From Bostrychus sinensis (taxonomy: Eukaryota > Chordata > Actinopteri > Gobiiformes > Eleotridae), in NCBI GenBank assembly GCA_020698575.1, contig CM036241.1:9404416-9468415 (forward strand): 64,000 bases of DNA, given 5' to 3'. A program made the translations under genes and the position numbers. The stretch's first letter is position 1. Each line of letters starts with the position of its first letter. Below are positions 43,411 to 55,556 of this stretch, piece by piece. Under the pieces are notes generated by a model. It was not told where the DNA came from, searched no databases, and was given only the letters and a program-made list of their open reading frames with translations.

Positions 43411-44257
43411 TTCTTCGGTGCTACAGTGTTTTGTTCAAATGGCCGCTACAACACAGTCGTGTTACAGACTCTCATTAGCAGCTCTGTTTAATTAAACTTA
43501 ACATAAGTCTCATTCATATGAAAATACAGGCCTGTGGTGATTATCTTCATAGCAACAATCGCTGACCCTCACACAGCAACTTTTAATTAGAAACAGACTT
43601 GATTGACAATGAGAGAAGCGTAGACACTTGTGCACACATAAGCATCCTTTAAACAATGTTATAATCTGTATGGAGCTGGGAGCCCAGAAGTAAATTTCCC
43701 ATTCATTTTCCTCACTGACTTGTCAAAATATCCATATATTAGGAGTTTAAAGGCTTGGCTAATGATCTAATGGGAGACTCCTGACCATAACTCATGCTAA
43801 AAATTGTAAAATGGCAAAGCTACAGACCTATTTTGCAGATAAGTTTCAGATCCCTTTCCTTTTTTTTTTTTTTTTTTTTTAAATCTGTGCAATGCATTTT
43901 TCTCTCTCAAATCTGTTTTTGGTTCTTGCTAAATATATTAGGTATACCCCCAAAGGGAATTATATCCATGAGAAATGTTTTACCTTCAGATTTAAAAATA
44001 ATACACAGATCAACAATCTCCAAGAGAGAGACAATACTGTATATGTTTGGTGTGGCTGGATAAAATGTAACTTTAGGTCAACTAAATTAACTAATGGACT
44101 CTTCCGCGAGTGATGTATTTAAATAAACTGTGCATGGAACCGAGATTAACGTTATGTCTAGTTAATTTTTCTGAGATAGCACATATATTGTACATGTTTT
44201 TTTTACAGCAGGAATGATGGTTGTTGCTTATAAATAAGTTAAATTTTACTATGAGAT

Positions 44258-44425
44258 GCACTGCAGGAAGGCTCTGTGGGTGGAGGAACGAGGGATATAC
44301 AGGGAAACCACACCGTCATGGGTTAGAGTCCGGACTCCGACAGTTTGCTGAATGTCTCTCCACTCTTTCTCCATTATTTCCTACTACTCTGTCCTATCAA
44401 TAACGCCCAAAGATGGCCAAAAATT
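44258..44425 (+). repeat. tRNA-derived SINE
   Basis: CTGCAGGAAGGCTCTGTGGG at the head, a B-box-like GGGTTAGAGTCC, then TGTCTCTCCACTCTTTCTCC and the tail CTGTCCTATCAATAACGCCC. It is related to the unit at 60815-60945. Confidence 0.7.
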
Positions 44426-45554
44426 TGACTATGAATTAATATGACCCAGAAGTGTAGCTGTTACAGTCAACTTACAAACTATTATGGTCCTACACATTTT
44501 CGTAACTACTTGTCCAGTGTAGCATTAAAATTTAGAAGTGTATACTGCATAGCCTTTAGCTTATATACTAATTATAGACGCTAATTGCTGGCTCTGATAT
44601 TACTTACATGTGGTCGATTGGTTGTCAGTTTCCGAAATCATCTTGTTCATTCAAAATAGGCAATCCTAATACTAATTCCTCCATTAAAAATGTATCATCT
44701 TTTTAACTTCAGTAACCATTCTTTGGTGCGCAGACCATCTGTTTACAAACACTAAATATGTCTATTATTGGTTGATAGTTGCATGGAATATTTCAGAAGT
44801 TATTACAGTTTTTAAGATGATAAAATATATTTTCTTCAACAGGCTTACAGCAATAGAAAACTATACCTTATAAAAATATATATATTATTGTAACCCCGCC
44901 CTTATATTTGAGGTTACGCCAGGACTCTCTATATCTCCAGTCAAACGTATACTCTTTCTTTTCATGTCACATTTATTTGCCTCTTTGTCCTGTCACTGCT
45001 CTGATAGGTTAATTTATGCAGTGTTTGCCCTTTCAGAAGATTCCCATCAGCCCCTGCTTCACCCCTATACTTTCTCTGCATCATAATGTTCAGGTGTGTG
45101 TGTGCTCAGAGCCACAGACGCTGGAGAGAGAGGCACTGAACTGGAGACGCTCGGGACAAAAGAGTGAATTCAAATCTGGAGCCAGTTCATATGAGGCCGC
45201 AGTGATTTACAGCCGTACTTCAAAAAACACCAAATATAACCAACTAGATGCGGTAATCAGTTTGTAAATAGCAGGGTATGTTTTGAAATTCCGATAAAAC
45301 AAGTCACAATGTTTAAATGGAAAAGATGGTTGGAGATACAAATTATGAACAGACAATTTAATAAGTAAATATTTGTTTTACATACCATTTCTATAGCACA
45401 TTTCTGCCCTTGTGAATTTTTAAACATTGTCACATGGGTTGCTAAAAATAAAAGCATGCTATTATTTTACTCATGTGGACTCCAAAACGAAAAACAAACA
45501 AAAAAAAAAACTTGACACAGAATTTATGCAACAGTTTTTTTTGTTTTTTTTTAC

Positions 45555-45678
45555 AGAATTGGATTGGGGGCATTTAAATGTTGATGAAAATGGATTGCGT
45601 ACAAATAAACTTTGGTTGCAAGGTGTGCCTCAGGGTCTCATCCTGGGACTACACCTTTTTATTTTTTATATGAAATAA
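45555..45678 (+). pseudogene. decayed LINE reverse transcriptase fragment
   Basis: Frame from 45622 reads GVPQGLILGLHLFIFYMK then stop, matching the GVPQGSxLGPxLFxxYxN block of non-LTR retrotransposon reverse transcriptases. Only this block survives; the YxDD region is absent. Confidence 0.7.
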
Positions 45679-45989
45679 AGCAATTACAACTTACATTTTA
45701 GGTAGGCTTGTAATAAAAGCATAAATGTTTTCCTGTTTTAAATTTTGTCACCATATATATGCTGTTTTTAGACACAAAAATCTACTCAACCTTTTCCTCT
45801 TTTCGACCTTTTCTACAATTCACAAAGCTCCACTTTTGCTGCTTTGTGTGTGAGCTCATAGTTTCACCTGCTTTAACCTCATCACATTTTAATGTCTGCT
45901 CAGGGAAAGCACAGTTTAAATCACATTAGTTGTGGTCTGGGTCTGGTAGATTCTAGAAAAGGCTGTACTTCTTTTAAAGTTTATACAGA

Positions 45990-46755
45990 AAGTTTGTGAT
46001 TCAATTTCCGGACTGCGAGGGGCTTTTCTGTCTGGTGTTTGCATGTTCTCCCTGTGCCTGCGTAGGTTTCTTCCCAATGCCCTGGTTTCCCCTACCACCA
46101 AAGACATGTACAACAATAAAGTTCAGATAAATGATTTCTTATTTATATACATTTTTACGGAATGATAGTTGACATCTTGAGGTCTTGTTTTGTTCCCTGC
46201 ATCTTATTCCTATTATAAAATATTGCTAGGTAAACAGTTTTGGGGCACTATCCATGTGAGCTCTCGTTGACACACTACAAGTCCAGACCAGTGCTCCCCT
46301 GATGGACAGATACAGAGGTGAGGGCTGTGGTGAAGGAGGTGTTTCTTTATCTGCCGGGACAAAGCCGGAGCATAGAGCCAACTTTGATTTGTGATGTGAT
46401 CCAGACGGAGAGATGGAGAAACGCCACCATAAAAAAACATGGCTGCCAGATAAGACCAGAGCAACACCAAAACAACCCAGAGCTTGCAGACCTATTATGT
46501 CTTAGAGAGATACTGAAGGAGAGGGTCCATCCTGCACGAGTCAGCGACTGTCACTGCAGGACAGGTTTGGACAATGGCGGCATCTATGGCTTCACGGGCA
46601 TGTGTGTAGGTGAACTGGTGAATTTAAATGTCCCATGATAAATAAATGTGAGAGTGAATGATTGTCTGTCAGTGTATGTCTCTGGCAACAGGGTGTACTC
46701 TGCCTAAAGCTCAAAGTAGTTGGGATAGACTCCAGCCTAAAGAATAGGTACAACA
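45990..46755 (+). repeat. fish retro-repeat tail split by a 500-bp insertion
   Basis: The left half has TGGTGTTTGCATGTTCTCCC and TGCGTAGGTTTCTTCC; the right half (46645-46755) has GTGAATGATTGTCTGTC and GGGATAGACTCCAGCCTAAAG ending in GAATGAATG. In this very common repeat these halves are normally close together, so 46130-46640 is inserted. Confidence 0.65.
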
Positions 46756-46757
46756 AA

Positions 46758-46790
46758 TTGAATGAATGAATAAATGAATGAATGAATGAC
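46758..46790. repeat. GAAT microsatellite tail
   Basis: Tandem GAAT/AAAT units, the usual tail of the repeat just upstream. Confidence 0.85.
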
Positions 46791-47767
46791 TTGTTTATGT
46801 GGACATTTTTGATCAAGTTGAACCCTGACCCAATGACTTAAATAATTTTGTGTCAGACTAAATTTGCTTAGACTTCAACCTAAAAAATACATTTTATACA
46901 AATATTTATTTACTAGTCACATTATTAAGAAAAAAGACATAAAAATAAATGTTTTTTGTTGTTCATTTTGTCTAATAAGCCAGTGGTTCCCAAATAGTGG
47001 GTCAGGATCCAAAAGTGGGACACAAGGAGGTTGAATGTTTCTTTGGTCATAATTTTTGAAGCCTGAATTTTGTTTTAATTACATGAAATGCTGAAACAGA
47101 TTTTAAAATAGATGTGCTATTGGGATACTCATATAATAATGTATAATAATTTTTATTCTGTATAAATTCTGTGCGTTGTTTTCAATAAATTTAAATTATA
47201 TACGTGCAGGACAAAAAAATAGGTCACGGAGCAAAGTGTTTTATGTGAAAGTATTATTCGGCTACTTTCATGTTTCTGTGTAAACATCTTTTTGCTACTG
47301 TTTGTTTTTCCTCTAAACAGGTCTCCCTTCTTTTGTAATGCAGATGTTTAGTTGGAAACAATCAGAGCAGTGAACAAACAGCACTGCCCATCAGTGTCAT
47401 CTGGTTTGTTTGATAAAATATGTGGTACATTTACTTTCATCTGAAGGTAGTTTCAGGTCATTGCAGCCACATTTGGTCCATTTATTTTCCTGGTTTTGTA
47501 AACTCTGTTGTTGTATTAATGACCCATTTTATGTGATGTGTTTTTTAGTTTTCTTCAAAGAACAGAAATCACTTAAAACTGAGGGGGGAGTGGTAATCTT
47601 TTTGGTCAATCACAATAACTATATTTATAGAGATTACAATTAATGTACAAGAACAATATGATGACTAAACTAGCTAGCGTTTGCCCAAATCTAATGGCCA
47701 ATCAACAGACTGCAGTGTAGAGCTCCACCTTTACACTTTCAACCACTTTGATGAAGCAAAAGTCAAA

Positions 47768-48010
47768 GTTATAATGTTGTTCACCCATCAAAAACATACC
47801 TGGAGTTGTGTTTTGTTTCATTCATGCCATTTTTGAATAATCTTTTGTTTTAATCACTTTGTTCCACAAACTTCAGGATGCACTGACCAATCAACAAGCC
47901 CTCTACAGTCTCCTCTCATTCATTTATCCTAAAAAGGGTGTACAGCTCTGTTTCCACTGATTCCTCACAGGTTTTTTGTAGTAAAATGGCATCATACGTA
48001 CGTTTTTTTT
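47768..48010. repeat. interspersed repeat A, partial copy
   Basis: AAAAACATACCTGGAGTTGTG, ACCAATCAACAAGCCCTC, TTTCCACTGATTCCTCACAG and TAAAATGGCATCATACG in the order of the reverse copy at 16418-16918. Confidence 0.72.
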
Positions 48011-49385
48011 ATAGTGTGTCTCTTATATTGTTTTGTTTTAATATACTTCATTGACTTTCCCCTTCATTGTCTTCTGAGCTTTTTTACATGTATTGTATTT
48101 TTTCCCAAAAACTATGTGGTAATTTGACCATCCAAACTATTCACAACCCTGTACTTCTGAATATAATCACTACTAATGGACACACTTTGAGTTTCTGTCA
48201 GCTTGCCCTCCAGATTTTGCCATTTCCATTTAATGTATAAATATGAATGAAGTGTTGCAATTTAGCCCTGTACATTTTCACTAATTTGAAGGTTTCTCTT
48301 GATTTTTCTGCCTGTATAAACACTTGAGGCAAGTTTTAAGTGCTAGTGGCAGCTCACGCATTAATGCTCTTGTTCCTAATTACTACCACAGAAGAGACGG
48401 ACACATGTGGACGTTTACAATCAAGTCGTTCAGCTTTGATCCACTGTTCTGGCCCTAAAGGCTCACAAACGGACCATATGGTGTTTCTGATGATTTTCTG
48501 TGTAAAATGAAGGCTTAATGACATAATGTCCTCCTGGTGACGTGAATGAGCTGCTGCTGAGATAAGGCCACCATTAGTCTGATGGTTTCACTGCTACTGC
48601 AGAATGAGAGTCAGTACTTTTACTTGCAGAGGTTAAACAATGCCCATAGCCTTTTTAATATGTCTAACTGGACTTCTGTCTATATCTGCGTTTAAATCAG
48701 GGGCGTCCAAACTTTTTCCAAACAGGTCCAGATTTGAAGATGTGCAACAGTCCAAGTGCCGACAGTCCCGCCTTATGTTTTTAGGATGAAACCGCATTAA
48801 GTATAAATTGAATGCACGCTGTTTTATAAATATCTTGTTTTCAAAAGCCATACAGTTATTTATTTTCTTTGACAACAAAATCCAAAACAAGTCCCAACAA
48901 AATAAAATCTTTCAACATAAAAAACATCCTCTTGGTAATATTTGTGTTTAATGTTGAGCTCAGTTTTTAATGCTTAATAATGACTAATTAATTCATAATA
49001 CTGCAAAACATACTAAACTCAGAAAACACAATGCAGAGAATTGAAGATAAGATCCACAAATGTACAGATAAAGCCATGGACACTGTACAAAAGTCCTAGT
49101 GGGCCATAAGTCATACATTTTGTGATGGAGGTCGAGGGCCATCTGAAACCTCGAACTGTGTCACAAATGGCCCCAGGGCTGCACTTTGGACATGTCTGGT
49201 TTAAATGAACAGGAAAGAGTAAAACTTGTGAGTCCACCACATTTCACTGAAGCTAATTCATGTGGTTTAAGTAGCGAACAGGTGGTTGATTGCAGTCCTG
49301 GAAAGACTCTTTTCTCTGTGTTATCTACAGCTATTAAGTCCAAACAATGGGCGCTTAATAACAAGGCCTAGATGATGTCTATTTT
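48011..49385. other. intergenic, no gene seen
   Basis: No coding or RNA signal. A GATA-type GAGATAAGGCC lies near 48558. TCAGGGGCGTCCAAACTTTTTCC near 48696 is a common repeat-like block continuing to GGACATGTCTGG near 49187. Confidence 0.5.
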
Positions 49386-49388
49386 TTC

Positions 49389-49620
49389 CACAGATAATTC
49401 CACTTTTCCATTAGGCAACCGTTACCAAAACCAGGAACTTCTTTGGTACCTGCTCGGCTGCTTGTAAAATGACAGCGTGGAGTTTTGACGAGGTTCATAC
49501 ATTTCTCTTCCTGGTGGGTGACAACAAAGTCCAGAGGGAGCTGGAAGGAGCAACCCGAAATGAGAGACTTACCCTCAAACGTTGTCTCTTAGCAGCTCGT
49601 AACTTCTCATCGTCGGCTTG
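49389..49620 (+). pseudogene. relict MYB/SANT-like domain of a PIF/Harbinger element
   Basis: ATG at 49469 opens MTAWSFDEVHTFLFLVGDNK then VQRELEGATRNERL, resembling the first helix of the MYB/SANT-like protein of Harbinger transposons (W..EE..FL..., ...Q..L.G..RN). Just upstream, CCAGGAACTTCTTTGGTACC resembles a common fish Harbinger-type terminal block. No downstream domain remains. Confidence 0.55.
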
Positions 49621-50219
49621 ATGTCCTGTCCTTCTCAACAGTATTTTGCGCCGCTGCTTGTATCCTCTTTTCTTTGGCTTTGCGGGTGACAAAAAAAAAC
49701 ACAAAATCAGAACAAAGTAGAACATTGCCTCTGCCTTCTCCATTGTTGTTGCTCATGTCATGTTTACAGGACGTCACATTAGTTAGGCGCCATTGTCCCC
49801 GGCCGCAATAAACCGATACTACAACGTAATGCAAAATGAGCCAAACCGAGTAAGCCCTAACAGGAATAAGCGTAACAACACAACATAATAATGAACAAAT
49901 AAACAGTAAAAAGTATGGAGATTCCAAAGAAATTCCAAGGACACACGTGGATGTCACTTTGTACTGACAGCGCCATCCACGGTTACATGTGTCATCACGT
50001 TCCCGCCTCTTCTGGAGGCTCTCCCAACATTGTTTTCACATTACCAAGCTCTGGATATCTGGGTCTGTAGTAAAATCGCTAGGTGAGAAAAATAAGTGCA
50101 TAGCGTTCACACGTGCAGCCGCTCTAGAAAAAGTCCTTTTAAAAACACTTTATCAAACTGAGATGTGTTGGTCTCCTGCTGAGTATTGGGTCATTTTGAA
50201 TAAGCAGTAAATGTTAAAT

Positions 50220-50610
50220 CTGGCTGACATCTTGAGTCTCCGTTACTGTGGAGGACAGAGAGGCGAAACTGTGAGATCAATAGAGCCGAAATGGAGGATT
50301 GATTCGGCCTGTTAGATTGTGGAGATTAGCAGCTCGATTAGACACAAATATAAAGCCTTATTCACGTGGCCTATAGCAGTGACAGCCAGGACTAAGTGGT
50401 CATAGTAATTACATTCAGACTCTCCACGTCCCACTGGAGATCTGAACGTGAAGACTGGACTGGGTTTTTGGTCCTTGTTCTCGGTACGTGGTCTTTGCTT
50501 CCCGTCGCTGTGTTGATTAAGCCGGCCGCGTTGCCGCTTTTATTGGTCAGCCGCTCGACAGCACCATTGTGATCTTATCTGGGATCGAGGCAGAATGAGT
50601 TTTCTGGAGA
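50220..50610. promoter_or_regulatory. candidate conserved non-coding element
   Basis: Low-repeat, GC-richer interval. 50510-50600 has GATTAAGCCGGCCGCG, TATTGGTCAG (CCAAT-type) and GTGATCTTATCTGGGATCG (GATA-type). No open frame. Motif content only; no alignment was possible. Confidence 0.35.
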
Positions 50611-50827
50611 TGTGTGGGGGGTAAAATGCCTGTCCCGAACAATGGAGGCCTGATAGAGTTGGAGTTAAAAATAGGATGTGTACAAATGAAGGGAAAATGC
50701 AAAGTATGTTTGTGTAATTTTGTGAACGGTAAAATGACTGGTTTTAACTGGTGGTTTGACTGGTTTGATGAAAAAAAAAGAAAGGGTCAAAAGATTAAAA
50801 TATGCAGTGTTTGTAAAAATATTCTCA

Positions 50828-51570
50828 TAACGTATGTGTGTCCTGAGTTGGACACTATGGCCCTGAGTCGGACACGCTCACCTTTTGCTATTTTTCAGTC
50901 TTCTAACAGACGCTCGCAAAGACGTTAACTGGCTAACGGTAGATAAACAAAAACTCCACATATTGCTCTACCTCTGTGGTAATTTTTGTGTATTTATGCT
51001 ACGTGTTTATAAAATAATCATGATATGAAAATAATTTTAATAGGAAAATCCGCAGGGAACGCTCAGGTCACACTCGGGCGACATTCTTTCAGTGATGTTT
51101 TTGTAGCTAACTTTGTCCACCTTGTGATTTTCTGATTAACGTTAGCTTAGCCCACAATCTTATTTTGAAAGACGGAAACAAGGTACCGGATGTGAAAATT
51201 TGTTAACGTAAATATCCCAGCCTTAAATTAGAGCCGAAAAATCCAACAAATAAGGCTGAAAAAGCCAGAAAGGTGAGCGTGTCCGATATTGGAACTTCCA
51301 TGTGTCCGACTCAGGGCCATAGCACTGCCGAGCTTAAACCTCGGACAAAAGCGCTATTTCATACGGCCGCAATAAAATATTTGTAAAAGAAACTATCCAA
51401 CCAATATATAGTTATAAACGTAAGAAAATGTACTTTTATTTTATTTTTAATTACTTTTATTTATCAATTTGCATTAATGAAGATAATAAATGAGCGAATT
51501 TATGACTTGTTGAAGATATAAGTAATAGAGTTTTAGCTGAAAGTGTCCGACTCAGGACACACATACGTTA
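50828..51570. mobile_element. two-tier palindromic TIR element, 743 bp
   Basis: The left end ACGTATGTGTGTCCTGAGT and right end ACTCAGGACACACATACGT are perfect reverse complements and extend to about 28 bp with one mismatch. TA flanks both ends. A second inverted pair inside (CTATGGCCCTGAGTCGGACA near 50856 and its complement near 51300) shares the core GAGTCGGACAC with the outer ends. No coding capacity seen. Confidence 0.8.
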
Positions 51571-51944
51571 GGTCCTTCTACAGGTGGCATTATCAAAAAT
51601 ACTGTGTGCACATTTGATAACGATAGCCTAATAGCGTCTTTCTCATTTGTGATGAAGGAACAAACCTTCGTCAAAATAAATAAAATATATAAATGGGAGA
51701 AAACTAGTGAAGATGTTTTAGATACAGATTGGTTGATGTGTAGAAGTATGACTGATGAAACACATGTACGATACAATAGGCTAAAGGCTAACTACAGAAT
51801 ACAGTTAGCATTTTACATAGATGTAAAATTTAGCACGCTAGCTATAAGCTAACCATGATTCTGTCAGATTACATTAGCCTATTAGCTATTAAACAAAAAC
51901 AGCTAACAGCTAGCTAGCCACTTGATAATGTTCTCTACTCTGAT

Positions 51945-52260
51945 ACTGACATTAAAGTTGAACTCTACTCTCTCTACTCTATTACTTTTCTTGTTTCTTC
52001 ACTGTTTTTGCATCATTTTCCGTCATAAATACTCACAAATCCAGATGACTTCTGTGTGATCCCTCGCTCGGCTTTACTTTCGTGTGCCTCCTCCACGTAT
52101 TCATACAGTTTTTTTTTTTACCTTTTGGTCGCTCTGCCATGATAAAAATTGAGGAAAAAAAGCCATCACATTGCTTTTTGTTTAGCTTTAACTGTGATGT
52201 GCCGCTTTGTGCTGCTTGAGATTTCTGTGACATTGGGTTCAGCAGCGCTTAGACTTACGT
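51945..52260. repeat. interspersed repeat C, copy 2
   Basis: Matches 26008-26330: TTGCATCATTTTCC, GCTCTGCCATGATAAAAATT and GATGTGCCGCTTTG. Confidence 0.65.
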
Positions 52261-53220
52261 TGTTTTTACCCAGAAACACCAAGGGTAGATTCTCTCACAA
52301 CAACTCATTTTAGCATCACAAGGATCCCAAACAGTTTATCTGAGGTAAAAAATAAAAATATAAAAGCTATGTCATTAGCTATTTCCCCAAACCATCTTGT
52401 TGTTTATGCACATTTTGCATTTTGAGGTGGCTAATGCTAATCAGTTTATAGCTAGCCTATACTGCTGGCATAATATTACACATGTAGCTTATATTGTTAA
52501 CTCTAATAAGTCTGTTGTTATTTCAATTGAACATTACTAGGCGTATACTTACAGTTTACCATTATTCTGATAATGATTATTTTAAGTGTAAGCTGAAACA
52601 TAAGATACAGGTGTAAAAAGTTCATGCTGTGATTACCACTGCACGAGAAGACAACGCATTTTTACAGAGAAGTACTAATAATAAAAGGAAAGTGACGTAA
52701 CCAGAATCAGATGACTGATTAAATTTATATAAACATATTTTATCTTATTTTTTAGCCTAAAAGTCTGTGTGCCGCTGCTTCTTTCTCACACTGAAAACAG
52801 ACATTTAGTAAACAACACTCAGAGCGAGAATTAGCACGAGGAAAGCCCTTTTCACTGTTTACAAAGCTCCTCAGTCAATCTAAATGACATGAATAAATAT
52901 TGAGACTTAATTATTTTTGCTGCTTTGAGCTATTATTCTCCTCTGTGTGAGTGGAGGATAAGACGAGAGCAGTATATGATCCCTAGAAGACAAATGCAGA
53001 CGTCTTTGCTCCAAATGTTTTTCACTCTCATTGTCTTCAGGCCTGACGTTATTTGCATCCCATTAACTCAATTAACCTTATTCCAAGCATTAGGAAGACC
53101 GTTTTGAGTTTATTTAACAGAAATGTAAATAAGCAGATGTTTCAGTCAGAGCACAAGACCTTAGTGTGATTATAATTGGAGTTTTAAAACGCATGTTAAC
53201 TAGTTACTCTGATTATGAGG
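52261..53220. other. intergenic, nothing identified
   Basis: AT-rich, no coding, RNA or named repeat signal. Confidence 0.55.
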
Positions 53221-53224
53221 CTGT

Positions 53225-53350
53225 AAGAGGCTCCCCAGTCGTTAGGTGAATAGTTCCTTCGCCTTTGGTGTGGGAGGTCGAAGGTTTGATTCCCCAATGT
53301 TGAGACAAAAACTCCAGCCACAGCACGTTCCAGTCCTGAGCCCAGATAAA
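53225..53350 (+). repeat. tRNA-like SINE fragment
   Basis: AGTCGTTAGGTGAATAGTTCC followed by GAAGGTTTGATTCCCC (B-box GGTTYGATTCC). A-box is weak. Confidence 0.5.
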
Positions 53351-53515
53351 AGGAAGTGCATTTGATGTGAGAAAAAATGGTTTATTGTTGGATTATTGTT
53401 TCATGTTTACAGTTTACTTTACACGGACTAAGTTTGGATAAGACACTTTGAGACACAGGCACAAATCAATGTGTGTATGATTCTGCAAAACAAAACAGGA
53501 AATAATTACTTCTTA

Positions 53516-54241
53516 CCCCCAATTCACACCAAAGCAGCAGCAGCGCGTAACAGCAGCGTCACGTCAGACGCGAGTGAATTGCTTTCTGTTTCATTCAATC
53601 TGACAATTCACACCGGGGACGTCATACGCGCGTCTTACGACCGACTCGCCGCGACGCTACGCTCAAATTAGGTTGGAGTTCTATTTTTCCAGCGTCTCCG
53701 CGTCGACCGGCAGCGCTACAGCCGGAGAAACACAGGAAACAATCACCAAGGGTCAAAATAAACTTCCGCTACACTTTCAAAATAAGGGTTTTCTAAATGT
53801 ATGACTGACGTAAACATCGCGCATCGCACCAAGGACTTCAGTGAATGTTGTACCATGGATGACGAGAAGTTAATTCTTGAGGTGGAGAACTTTAACATAC
53901 TTTAAGACACAAGAAGATTGTAATTCTACTTCTAGCACGATAGTAGTACTGTTGTCTGATCGCCAAGCGAGCTCAATAAAAAAAGCATCATTGGTCACGT
54001 ACCATAGATAAAAGTACATTTTATTCAAACAAAAATAGTTTGGTATAAATCAGTTCAGCTTAACCATCTGAAGAAGCAAGAATATCCACCAATTATAGGA
54101 ATGAAGTTGGTAAAACAGGGAGCAGATCCACAGACACAGCGCTGGTCCAAACGCAGCTCTGACGCTTTCGGTCTGAATTGACGCTTTTGAAAAGACGCGC
54201 GTAAAACGATCTGCTGCTGCGTTTTCAGTGTGAATTTGGGG
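53516..54241. mobile_element. PIF/Harbinger-like non-autonomous element
   Basis: The left end CCCCCAATTCACAC and right end GTGTGAATTTGGGG are inverted repeats followed inward by GCAGCAGCAG and CTGCTGCTGC. Both sides are flanked by TTA (53513-53515 and 54242-54244), the trinucleotide duplication of PIF/Harbinger. A relict MADF-like start lies at 53855-53905. CpG-rich subterminal arms contrast with the AT-rich flanks. Confidence 0.82.
53855..53905 (+). pseudogene. truncated MADF-domain start
   Basis: ATG GAT GAC GAG then MDDEKLILEVENFNIL and a stop at 53903. (D)EKLI..V...P.LY is the opening of MADF domains that PIF/Harbinger elements carry. The rest is deleted. Confidence 0.55.
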
Positions 54242-54310
54242 TTACATTACTGCTACTACTTTACATTACTGTCTAAATACATGTTACACAGTATCAGGCT
54301 ATACCCACAG

Positions 54311-54638
54311 CAGGGTTTCTGTGGGGTCTTAAAAAGTCTAAAAAAGTCTTAAATTTAAAAAAGGACATAAAAAGTCTTAAATATGTCAAGATGCAGAGTA
54401 CTAGGTCTTAAATATGTTTAAACAGGTCTTAAATATGTCAGGTACATTTATGTAACTATCTGTGCTCACAGCTTATTCTAAAATGACTACTTAAATTCTC
54501 AAAGATGTATTACCATCACTGATACGAGAGCTCAGATCTTTTCTTACCAAGAACAAAATGCTTTGCGGCACTCACTGTTGTCAATAGTCGCAAATTAAAA
54601 GTCTTAAATCCAACTCGTTGAGCCATGCAGAAACCTTT
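54311..54638. repeat. MITE rich in GTCTTAAA motifs, copy 2
   Basis: CAGGGTTTCTGTGGGGTCTT at the left and GCCATGCAGAAACCTTT at the right are inverted ends; interior matches 17054-17317. Confidence 0.75.
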
Positions 54639-55510
54639 GTGTAGACTACTGCAATTGTCAGTGACAAGAACTAGCACAGATTATCCTCCTAATCAAATAA
54701 ATGTGTGCTTAGACAAAAAAATCTAAAAACAATAAATGATAAGCTAGTGCACATCAGCTTAAAAATGCATTACCAGATTTATATTCCCTTATATTTAATG
54801 AAAACAAATTATTCGGTCAGTAGCAGCGTAACAGAAATCATCTCTGAAAAAAATGAGACCCTGAGACCTCATCTGGGCGCTATTATAAGGTGTTTTTGAC
54901 AGAGGGGGAAACAGAGGAGGGACTGAATTTTTGGACCAATCACACACTCAGAACAGGGACACTTTCATTTGTTGAGCCCAAGCTCCTGAACATCTTTATG
55001 CTACGGAACGATACCAGTTCCCAGTGTCAGAAAAAAAGAAAACCAGACACAGAAAACAGAGAAGCAAAAGAGAAGTACAAATCTGGCATTAAACAAAATA
55101 AAACACAAATTAAAAACAGTAAACTTTTTGGGTAGTAAGCCTTTAAATACAATACTTCGGCTGCTGTAAACTTGAACAAAGACAGGAGTCCAGTTAGATG
55201 TCTAAATCCTGACCGTAACCTCGTCCTGTAGTGAGAGCGGACTGCAGTCTGTCAGTCTGGCCCCACACATGCTGTTTTTGGTTCAGTGTAATTCAATCAA
55301 TTCACACTAACTCTCCCCTCTCTTCTCCCCCTCCTTCTTCTCCTTTTCCTGCTGAACTCTGGGGTCACATTTGAGACTCTGGACTTTGATTTGGGACGTC
55401 CCGCTTGTGTCTGGACCCTGGTCTCATCGGGACTGGACTTCCCTGGGCTGTTAAACAATTACACCATGTCTTACTAACTTAGTCTGTCCCAGTGCTAGAC
55501 TTTTCTCCCT
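54639..55510. other. intergenic, no gene seen
   Basis: Short open frames at 54705-55135 have biased composition and no recognised domain. Pyrimidine-rich from 55310 to 55360. Confidence 0.5.
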
Positions 55511-55518
55511 ACACTTTT

Positions 55519-55556
55519 TTTTTTACACTCGTTTTTTTTTTTTTTTTTTTTTTTCC
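55519..55556. repeat. poly(T) tract
   Basis: Two long T runs separated by ACACTCG. Possibly a retro-element tail; otherwise low complexity. Confidence 0.8.
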
